Shown here: one piece after another, positions 42,301 to 54,300 of the stretch
Position numbering within the stretch: position 1 is the stretch's first letter
Layout of the letters: every line of letters begins with the position of its first letter
NCBI GenBank assembly: GCA_963576725.1
Contig: OY755240.1
Span: forward strand, 64,072,412-64,136,411
DNA length: 64,000 bases
Direction of reading: 5' to 3'
Source: Azorinus chamasolen
Lineage: Eukaryota; Mollusca; Bivalvia; Cardiida; Solecurtidae
The notes under the pieces: generated by a model
The model's input: only the letters and a program-made list of their open reading frames with translations
The model's database searches: none
Told to the model about the DNA's origin: nothing
Translations under genes and position numbers: made by a program

Positions 42301-45300
42301 ACGCTATTCAGCAAGACGAGGTTTAGCTGACAACCAGGATGTTGTGTTAGATCAATACTCATCTTACTTACCGTCCTGTCTGTTTGACTCTCAATATTGT
42401 TTTGAGGGTAAATCTACCGTAACTACAATCTGAGATGAACCCACGATGCTTTTTTTGTAAACAGTTTGGATCTAGATGAGACGCCGAGAAAATCGGCGTC
42501 TCATCAAGATCAAAATTGTTTGACACTCTGGTAACAGTTTTCGATAGAAATGAAAGAAACATTTTAGGAAAACAATGTTAAGAAAAAAATGTTTTAAATA
42601 CCTATAAATTGTTAACACTATAGTTATTACAATATTGAACCTTCGATATGCAAGTTTTTCTCATATATCGTGTCAAACAAAATTATCTTTTGACATTTTC
42701 TACGAAATCGTGCATGATTACACTACAAGCGAGTATTGCAATCCATAATCAAAGAGAAAAGGATTTGGTCCGCACCTTTTCGATAAATAGAGTATGTATT
42801 TCCACACGCCATATATATTCGTACTCGTTCATAACGTACATTTGTCTATTCACGGCACTCAATGGTGTATAGCAATTAATTTTCTTTTGACATTTTCTAT
42901 GAACTCGTATTTGTTTACAGTACAAGCTAGTATTACAATCCATAATCAAAAACAAAAGGATTAGGTCCGCATCTTTTCGATAAATATACTACAGTAAAAC
43001 TTCGATTATTCGAACACTAAATACGTAGATCTATTATTATTATTATAGGGTTAATCCTACTGTAATTTGAAATTTGCGACGGTATATGAGGTTTTTAAAG
43101 GTCGCAAATTATTTTAATAGCAACGCCAAAAATGCCAAATTGGTGTTATATCCCATGCGCGCAGGTGATTAAATGAGTGATGAGGCGAGAAATAGTGCCC
43201 AGTTTCTCTCAGATTTCTTAAAATAACTGGATTTTGTTTCACCCTGGTTTACACAAAGTCAAAACACCGGGCCAATTATAAGTTCACTATTACATTTGTA
43301 ATGAGTAATTATGCGACAGCTATTTCACATGTTCAATACACGTTCAATACACATGTCAGGAAAAGTAACGTTATCTTAGTCTTTGGCGCCATGCGCAAAA
43401 ACGTCGTCTGTAACAATGACGTTACGTTATAACGTTATGTTTGAATAGTATGATAAATATCGTTGAATCTGGATCACAACGCTTAGATTATCTCAATAAT
43501 TCACCACATGACATATAAGAGACCGGTCCAGTCGTGACAAACAATGAAAACAAATAACTTTCAAAATACCGGACTGAACTTGAATATATGTCATTGTATG
43601 CATACAGATTTATTAGTAGATCTAAGTGTTAGATAAACAAGGCGCATTAATATATTGACAGGCTAATGCTGTAATTCGGCCGTTTTCGATTGGTTGAATT
43701 TGCGACATATAAAACACTTTTTATATGCCGCAAATTTGGTCACATGAGCCAATCAGATTGCAGGAAACTGACAGATGGCAATATATAGAGGATTTGCTCC
43801 ACAGGAGCAAATGCTCTATTTTTACCACAATGACTCGTGATTATATTTATCGGATCACGTGAGTAAGGTCTACCATATAAAATATATTTAAGACTTTACA
43901 AACAATATAAAACCAGATTAACTACAGCGTCCAAAACGTGACATCTGGTCAGCGAACTCGAATAGGTTCTGATTAGTGGCATACAGTAAAAAAGCCCTCT
44001 AAATCGGTCGTTCAATTTAGTATAAATATTGGTCTTGAGACTCTGAGGTAGGTTGCAGCTTAAATACAGGGTGAAAGTCCTCTAGGAGCTTTCTGTATGA
44101 CTTTCACCATGCATTAAGCAGCCACCTGCTTAGAAGTATCTAAATTATTCTCTACTAGAATTCTAGTTTAGAGGGGTTTTACTGTATATATGAAAGAAGC
44201 ACATCAACCCAGTGTGTTGCTTTTGCATATACAGTAAATCCTCGATTATTCGAATTTTCGTTATAGAAGAATTTAGACCCTTTTAGGCAGGTGGCTGCTT
44301 AATGCATGGTGAAAGTCATGCAGAAAGCTCCTAGAGGAGCTTTCTGCATGACTTTCACCATGCATTAAGCTGCCACCTGTCTTAAAGATCGATAATAATA
44401 CGTATTTTAGTGTTCGAATAATCGAAGTTTTACTGTAACAGACTCTGTCTATAGCAATCATTTATTGATTGAACATAGATGATTTAAGCACAGGTAGGTG
44501 CTTAATGCAGTACGAAACAATACGGAAAGCTACTAAAGAGCTTTCTTTATTTACTTTCGACCTGCATATAGCTACCATCTACCTTAAGCCATAGAAATAT
44601 ACGTACAGTTGAACTTCGATATCTCGAACTCGGATAACTCGAACTTCGGTATAACTCGAACTAAAAGTTCGGTCCTTCCAAAATCTTACAATACAGAATT
44701 GCTCTAAAATGTATCACTACGCGTATCTAGAAATACATTTCACTGCTTAATGCAGGTCTACAGTGATGCTGAAAGCTCCTGCTCGAACTTGTGTTATCTC
44801 GAACTAATTTATATAGTCCCTTGAAGTTCGAGATATCGAAGTTCAACTGTATTTTCAATGGTCGCTTAAGACACGTTTCATTGTTAACCTTGTTTATGTC
44901 TTGAAGCAGTATACGTGACTACAAAAAGCACACGCATTTTTTTTTAATGTACCCGTGTAAACATGCAAAGCAGACACTGCTTATCGAACATTTCTAATGA
45001 ATGATGATCTTCTAACAATCGCACACACACAAGCACATGCACAAGCACATACACACAAACACACACACAACACTGCATTGAAAAAAGCACATATAACATA
45101 ACGAATATAACATATCAATGTGTCATAATAATATTAAAACACTTTTTAAAGGTAGAAAATATATAATCAAATTAGACAAAACTTGACTATATCAAAGAAA
45201 AGTTGAGAAATATCACTTTGAAATCACAAACCCATTATTATTTTTTTTACAATTAGTTTGATTTAGAATAGACAATAAAACAGAACAAAATCAACTTTGA

Positions 45301-48300
45301 TATTTTTAAGAAAGAGTGAAAAATAAGTAAGTACTGAGCGATATAAACGAACAGAGAGACAGAGTGAGAGAAGGAGCGAAGGACAAATAGAAAAAGGAAC
45401 AAAAGGAGAGACAGAGACAGAGTCGAGTTGACACAGATTGACAAATATGCGGACAGACGGACGGACGGACAAAGACTTACGTCATCTATGTAGCCTACGA
45501 ATCCTCGGCCGTTGCAGCTTCCTATTAAAAATCCACTGTCCCTCAGTGTAATGTCACCTGCGAAAAAATCCAGAATAAGCAAAAATATCATCGGCTTTAT
45601 ATCGGCATTCGTTGTGACCATATTTGGTGTACAGACACATGAAGGTAAAAACAAACAACGGAAAACAGTTTTCGGACAATAACCTAACCCTTCTCTTGCT
45701 GATTTTTAAAATCTATTTCTCTTTCTTTACTCATATCCTGTGATATGATTACATATACATGTACCTTCATTGTCTACAAATAATTGTCTGTGCAATCACT
45801 GCTGTGGAGTGCACCGGTTGCATATTCAACTTGTAAATAGTGTAGGAGCTGTCTCATCAGGGTCTTCACTATTTACAGGTAGGTATAATGATGTGAACGG
45901 CAAAAGAAGGGTAAAGTTAAGAAAGATGTCTTGTGACCAAACTGGTTTACAGATACAGTAAAACCTCTCTTAACCGGCAGTTAAATTTAGTATGAATATC
46001 GGTCTTGGAGACAGGTGGCAGCTTAATGCAGGGTGAAAGTCATGCAGAAAGCTCCTAGAGGAGCTTTCTGCATGACTTTCACCCTGCATTAAGCAGCCAC
46101 ATGCCTAAAAGTATCTAAATTATTATCTACTAGAATTCCGGTTAAGAGAGGTTATACTGTACATGCATATTGTATGGTGGCAACTGTTTGGAGTGCAAGT
46201 GGGAGGGAGATTTAGGCTCAAAGACAATATCATATAGTTACTAAAACTGAAAAATGAGTTAAGGTTCCAACTTTCTTGTTTTAATCTGACCCATTATGAC
46301 ATCTCTTAACAAACTTTTGAAAAACATGACGTGAAATGGTACATACGAAGTGAAATACGCGATTTATGTTGCTTATTATATTATTTTGATCTTATTTGTT
46401 GAAAATACATAAAATTCTCTGTCGTTTATAAATACTAAATCAATTATTGTATTACACTATACAGTAATGAAACTACAACAGAACATGTGCGGCCACCAAA
46501 AAGAGGTTTTAGCTCTACGAGAGTCTGTAAGATAGGTGGTAGCTTAATGCAGTTCACCTCTTTTTTGTCCCGCATTAAGCAAACTCCTATGACCAATAGA
46601 TGAATAAACGCTCAATACAAGTAATTACTGTATTGACATGGCGAAAAAAGGAAACTCAGATCTGTACCACACAAGCAAACAGTGTGAACCTATAGGAGAT
46701 GTATGGTTTATGTCTACTCCGTTTGCAAAGACTAAATGCTGAGACGAATGGAGCAATTTATCACATAATCTGCCTTGTGGGAGTGCCGTAAATCGCGGAA
46801 ATGCACTAGTGCATTTTAATGCAAATAAGCAATCGTTAGCAAATCGTAGCGCTCATTTAAGCGATAGCCAATTGTAGCGCTCCATGTGCGTTACTACGCT
46901 GTTTTTAAAGCTAATGTGATAAAACGAATCTTACATTCGTGTCCATTACGAAATTATTTTCATGAAACTCGTTTACTATAATGAATATGACACTCGCTAA
47001 AGCTCGTGTCATATTAATATAGTAAACTCGTTTCATAAAAACAATTTCTAAATTAATGAATACTCGTGTAAGATCCTCTATTTATTAATATAGCAGTCTG
47101 TGAAAGCTGAATTATACATATTTTAAACCTTTCCATCATATAAATGCATTTTCACGTATTTGCAAACAGAGTAATTCAGTGTCTGATCAGCAATCGATCT
47201 GTTTGACACGCGGCCAATAGTTTCTTAAAGCTTCATCGAATCGGAATTGTCAAAAGTGCACCAGATCCATATTTGAGCAGACAAATTTTTTTTCACATCG
47301 GTTAACACTTTCCTTCATGTAAACGACATTTGTAAACAGAACAGACACAGATCAGACGGCTCCTATAGGAGCCGTCTGATCAGGGTCTGCTCTGTTTGCT
47401 TATGGAAAAAACATAGATCTGAATTAACAGTTTCTGCTTTGGTAAAAAATGTCGTGTGTTATTATACCATTTTTATAAAGTAATCCGATTAATATTCATG
47501 ATGTCCTCATTTCTTACATGAATATAGAACAGGTAAATGGTGAAGGGTTATTGTTGTGATGAGAATTAAAATGACAGCGCATGTATAATGCTTAGTTGCC
47601 TACAACATTCTTTATTTAACGAGCTTTCACGAAATTGCCATAAATTACTGGCCTGGTAATCACTTTCTGTGTCTTAAGCGAACACGTGCTAACCTTTATT
47701 ACAAACAGACTGGTTCCAGGTGGGTATATTGGCGGGTGGGTATATTGGCGTCGCATCAGAATCAAAACTGTTTGACGACACCCTCATTACGATATTGAAA
47801 GAACATGGAGGGAAACTACACTTTGAAACATAGAGCAGACGTGAATCACAGCAGATGGACCTCTTTTGGAGTCAAAAGGGTTAATTCTTTCATAAATTTT
47901 GACAAACTGGGCGTTTACCTTTTAATGGTGCAGTTTTTATTTCCTGATCCACTATCCCGGTGACCTGGTTCCCGTCATACATCAGTGTCACTGTCTTCCA
48001 ATCACCTTTCTGAAACGGATCAGCAAAAGTCACATGATACAATAATATGGAGGCGTAGTTGCGAAAATATTTAACTCTTTTCCTGCCGATCGCGGCATAG
48101 CCGTCATTTGAAAACAGACTGGATCCAGATGAGACGCCAAGTAACTTAACTCTTTACTCTATAAATACGCCTTTCTACGCCTTTGCAATCAGGAAATACC
48201 CAGATCAGAATGATGGCTCCTGTAAGAGCGGTCTGTTCTGGTCTGTTCTGTTTGCTTATGACATAATAAAGATACAATTTCTGCTATAGCCAAAATTTCC

Positions 48301-51300
48301 TGTGTTAACCCTGTTCTATATTTTGTTCAAATTTCAATACCTATAGAATATTCATGGACAAACTTGTTATAATGAAATATGGAAGGTGCATGATTGTAGC
48401 CATTTTAGAAACTAAAGAAATAGATTTGTCAAATTCCACTAGCAAACAGAGCAGACCCTGATCAGACGGCTCCTTTAGGAGTCGTCTGATCTGGGTCTTC
48501 TCTGTTTGCAAATGCGTGAAACAGGTTTGTATGAGGGAAAGGGTTACTAGGCCATTATGAAAATGAATCTTAACTGGATATTCATAGCCTCGTTATTTCT
48601 TACATAGATATGTGGGAGCTTTCAGCATTACTTTCGACCTGCATTAAGCTGCGAATTTGAGATATTAGACAGATTATAAATCGGATGACTCGAACCTCTG
48701 TTATCTCGGTCTAATGTGTATGGTCCTTTGAAGTTCGAGATATCGAAGTTCAACTGTATTTACAAAAGGTAGACAGACAGGTCGCGCTTAGCATGCCAAG
48801 GGTATATGAAGCTGATGATGTTTTATGTCCATGCTACTCCTTAGATATATATTTTAACTCATTCCCTCCTAGACTATTTTTAGACCCAACCTCTTCTGAA
48901 TTAATCTACCGAAAAGGAGCATTTTCTAGAGAAAAGGAAAAGTTTAGAGTTCTGCAGTTTTTGAAACCATTGTGATAAATAGAGCATTTGCTCCTGTGGA
49001 GCAAATGCTCTATTTATCACAATGGTTTCAAAATGTGACTTTTACAGAGGCGCAAAAATGCGTCACTAGGAGGGAATGTGTTAACAGGGTCTGCTCAGTT
49101 TGCTTATGAGTTAATATAAATATGATTGTACAGTTTTTGCCACGGCCTGCATTTCCTGTTTCCATGTCATTATAAAACAATAACTTATTAATATTCATGA
49201 TGTCATTATTTCTTATATGAACAGTTATGGGGTAAAAGAGTTAAAGAAAAAAGGCGAAAAATTAACAGAACAGACAAATAAGATGACAGACGGAGAGAAT
49301 GGATGACAGATGGAATGACGGGACAGTTAACCAGTCAGTCAGTCAGTAAGTCAGACAGACAGCCAGACATACAAACATACATATATGGACGGACGGACAA
49401 CCAGACAGACTCACGGCATATGGTATTCGTATTTCCACGCCTTCTGGGAATTTTCCGTTCTGTGCCTCCACTCTGAATATGACCTCCATGGTTTGTTGGT
49501 TGATGGCAATTTCTATGGAGCCCAGGAATTGGGCGAAGCAGTTAGACACCAACACCTGTAACAGCCCCAACAAATGTACTGTGACACATGACGTAATTAA
49601 TCCATCTCCTCAAATTGACGCATTTTGACGCCTCTATAAAAGTTACTTGTTGACACCATTATGATAAATAGAGCATTTGCTCCATATAGGAGCAAATGCT
49701 CTATTTATCACAATGGTTTCACAACTACACAATTCTGAAAGTTTCCTTTTTCCTAGTAAATGCTCCTTTTCGGTAGATTTATTCAAAGTGGTTGGGTCTA
49801 AAAATATCCTTAGAGGTAATGGGTTAACAAACACATCCCTAGTACATGTACTTAAGTGTGTATTGCATTAACCCATTATCGGTAAAGACGCATATATGCC
49901 AACAGAGTAGACTCAGATCCGACAATTCAAGAAATATCTTCAAGGGTAAGTCTGACCAGGGTCTGTTCTGTTTTCTTATGAATAATGATCAAAATAAATG
50001 ATCAAATTTCTACAATGATCAAAATCCCCCTATTCGTATGCCAATATATAGAACTCAGGTATTTTATATCCATAAAGTCATCATTTCCTTCTTAAATATC
50101 CACTACGTAAATGTTTATGATAATTACAAATACACAATACAGATGTTCTAGTGTCATCAACTCACGACGTGTGTATACTAATGCAATGGAACTACAGTAG
50201 ACCCCGTCTAATGCGACCCCTTAATGAATAAATGTGTGTGTCTTTATAGGCAGGCAGTTGCTTAATGCAGGACAAAAGTAATGCAGAAAGCTTTCTGCAT
50301 TACTTTTGTCCTGCATTAAGCAACCACCTGCATCCAGTACCCACAATTATACCTCTTTTAGCAACCTCCAACGCAGTTATCTCCCCTAATCGCTAACGTA
50401 GTGACAAGGGAGATCACTGTGAGGAGTTTGCTCTTTTAGGTGGTCACATTAGCGGGGGGTTACTGTACTTGTCATGTAGTTAGCTTATATTCAAGAAACG
50501 ACATAAAAGTTTTCTTTCATTAATCCTTCGCTTGCTATTCACGTCAATATACCTACCTGTAAATAGTGAAGACCCAGATGAGACAGCTCCTGCGGGAGCT
50601 GTCTCATCAGGGTCTGCACTATTTACAAGTTGATTGTGCAACCAGTGCACTCCACAGCAGTGATTGCACAGCGAAATAATTGTAGACAGTGAAGAGATAT
50701 GTAGTTATACAACAGGGCAGGGGTAAAGAAGGAGAAATGTATTTTAAAATTCAGCAAGAGAAGGCTTAACCATGTCCTCCATAATTATGCATTTCTATAT
50801 CTCTACAAACAGAGTCTGATCAGGATCTGCTGTGCTTACTTACGATATAATATAGATATGATTCTACAGTTTCTGCCATTACCAAAAAATCCTGTGTCCA
50901 TGTGCTATTATTAATATAAATTAATATACATGGTGACATTATTTTTTACATTCATGGTATAAAGAGTTAAAATTCTAATGCTTCTTTGTTTTGTTAACAA
51001 CAGTTAGAAATAAGACTAGCATAAGAAAATGCTGGTCAGAATGAAATGGTTCCACAAGGTCAGCGAGTATATAAAACACTTAGGGCTCCAGATAACCTTT
51101 CAAACATGTACATGCCAGAGAAGCATTTTTACGCATTTGAAAACAGAGAAAAACCAGATCAGGCAGCTCCTGTAGGGTCTGCTCTGTTTGTTAAAACATT
51201 ATACAGTTGAGTGTACAGTTTTGTCCAGACTTCTCCGTGCTTATCACGTCATTGTAACAAACCAGCTTTATGACATTTACATTGTCATTATTTCTTACAT

Positions 51301-54300
51301 GCATGTTAATAAGGTAAAGACTTCAAAACCCAACACTTAAACCCCCAAACAAACGTGGATTCACCTGTTCGTCGGACCTCCCGCCAGCATACTCGAAAAT
51401 CCTGAGAGTAATGGTAAGCTCGCTGCCCAGGTCTTGTCGGGCGTATTGCCATACGGTCAGCAGTCCAGTTCCGTCAAACTTGCCGGCGTTACTGACATTT
51501 TCCACGTTACCATTATTGCCGACGGAGATGTGGTACCCAGCGGAGTCTACGATATCCTGCTCATTGAACTTCAGCCACAGCTCCGGACGGCAGGCTGCAA
51601 CGAATACATCGAGACTTCATTGAAAAGTTATCGTTATATACAAATACATGCACATGTATAGTAAAAACTGGATACTACGAAATTTTAGTCATGAAGAATT
51701 TATGTCTTGTAGCCAGGTGGCTGCTTAATGCAGAGTGAAAGTCATGTGTAGAGGCATTATTATAGAGGAGCTTTCTGCATGACTGTCACTCTGCATTAAG
51801 CTGTCACCTGTCTTAAAGATCGATAATGATACGTATTTGAGTGTTCGTATAATCGAGATTTTACTATTTGAGTGTTTGTATAATCGAGATTTTACTATTT
51901 GAGTGTTTGTATAATCGAGATTTTTTACTGTACATGATTAACTATTTGCCTCATGTATATTTAGCAATAACTTATGACTGCAAAAATATCGATTAGCGGA
52001 AATTAGCTGGTACTATTAACTCGTTTGGCGCCAAATTTCTAATTGTCGTCTGCAATCCAATTAACACTCATTTGGTACAATAAGGAAATGAGATAAGTAA
52101 ATGCAAATTTAAAAGGAATAAAGCACATGTATAGAAATAGAGATTGAGACAAAAAGTGAAGTCCCTGATCAGACGCCGCCTTGAAAAGGCGGCGTCTGAT
52201 CTGGGACTGCACTATTTGTCGTGGTGCATAAAGGCGACATTGGCGGTGAAAGGGTTAACAAGAGAATATTTTACCCATGACAGAAACTGTAGAATTATAT
52301 TTTATTATTGCACAAGCAAACAACACATACCCTAATCAGACGGCTCCTACAGAAGCTCTTTGATTTGGGTATACAGTAAAAACCCTCTAATGCGGCCACT
52401 AAATGAATAAACATGGTTGTTTTTATAAGCAGGTGGTTGCTTAATGCAGGACAAAAGTTATGTAGAAAGCTCCTACAGGAGCTTTCTACATAACTTTCGT
52501 CCCGCATTAAGCTACCACCTGCCTTTGCCACGGTGAATTATGCTCCAATTTGCTGGTCGCATTAGAGGGGATTTAGTGTACTCTGTTTGCAAAGACGTTA
52601 AAAGGCGTTTGTATGAGGCAAATGGTCAATGACATAATTGTGTTTCTAAAATTGCCAGTCCATTTCCAAGAGCTACAGATAAAGGTACTTAAAATTAAAA
52701 TTGTCATTTCTCCATCTAACCCTATATTGTGACCAGTCTTTAAAATCGTCGCGAAGAGACAATTCTAAAGAGTAGTCACAGTATAGGGTTTGGTGGAGAA
52801 ATAAAGGAGCTATTCTTGAAGATGTTTAAATTTACGTATCTTATCTGGACCTCTGATTTCCTTTTTATTTCTATTGAAAAATGCGACCAGAGTCATCAGG
52901 ATCAAAACTGTTTACAAAGGTCATCGCGACGTTTCCTTATATATTGAAGATGAAGAAAAAAAACCCGGATATTGGCAAATATTGCAGATTCACATCAGTC
53001 GTCATGTTTCAAACAACCTAGATTCACAACAGTCACCAAGTTGCAAGCAGCTTAGATTCACAATAGTCGCCATGTTGCAACCAGCATAGATTCACAACAA
53101 TCACCAAGTTGCAAGCAGCATAGATTCACAATAGTCGCCATGATGCAACCAGCATAGATTCACAATAGTCGCCATGATGCAACTAGCCTACATTCACAAC
53201 AATCACCAAGTTGCAAGCAGCCTACATTCACAACAATCACCAAAGTGCAAGCAGCCTGGATTCACAATAGTCACCATGTTGCAAGCTGCCTAGATTCATA
53301 ATATTCGCCATGTTGCAAGCAGCCTAGATTCAAAATAGTTGCCATGTTATAAAAAACCTTGATTCACAATAGTCGCCATGATGCAAGCAGCCTAGATTCA
53401 CAATAGTCACCATGTTGTAAACAGCCTAGATTCACAATAGTTGCCATGTTGCAAGCAGCCAAAATTCACAACAGTCGTCATGTTGTAAACAGCATAGATT
53501 CATAATAGTCGCCATGTTGCAAGCAACCTAGATTCACAACAGTCATCAAGTTGCAAGCAGCCTAAATACACAGTAGTCGTCACGTTGCAAGCAGTCTAGC
53601 TTCACAATAGTCACAATAGCCACTAAACTACATCAAGTAGTTTGTGTAAAAGGCAGGTGGTTGCTTAAAACAAGATGGAAGTAAAACAGAACGCTCCTAT
53701 CCACCTTGCTTTAAGCAGCCACTTGCCCTAAATACCAACTCATTAACACAATTTAGTGGCCGTTATAGAGAGGTTTTACTGTATAGCTTTTTACATTTCC
53801 GCATCATTTTACAATAAACTTCTACACTAATGTCTACGTTACAAGTTCATGTCTTTGCCTGTTTTGTTTGTACATTTTTTGTAATTTAATCCTTTACTCC
53901 ATGAATATTCAAGTAAAAATAATGACAACACGAATATATCAATTACATGATTTTCATAATGAGAGATAAGCACGTGACATCAGTTGTAGAATCGGATCTA
54001 TATGCCCCTTTGTGTAGTTTTCCTGTATCAACAATTTGTACAGTCTTGCTGTGTACGCCGGGTTTTATGGCGATGTGGTAGAGATATTGACTAGGGATCT
54101 CGAGGTCTCGAGGTACCTATATCCCGACGTGATAGTATCTCTTAGAGAAATCCTTATTACATATATAATATCATAAGCAAACAGAGCAGACCCTGATCAG
54201 ACGGCAACAGAGCAGACCCTGATCAGACGGCTCCTACACAAGCAGTCTGATCTAGGTCTATTCTGTTTGCAGATGTGTTAAAGGCGTATCAATGGAATAA

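Noticed and set aside
42993..44229. A 1.2-kb element bounded by CGATTATTCGAA ends at 42993 and 44230
   Set aside because: The end at 44230 belongs to the compact D4 element 44230-44436; the 42993 copy is an isolated end fragment.
45020..45075. CA-rich tract as a regulatory element
   Set aside because: An ordinary microsatellite; no further signal.
45253..45480. Ser/Leu-rich minus-strand extension of LamG exon 4
   Set aside because: Lies past a good donor (GTAAGT at 45480) in a purine-rich simple repeat; the LamG domain continues in phase at 36334.
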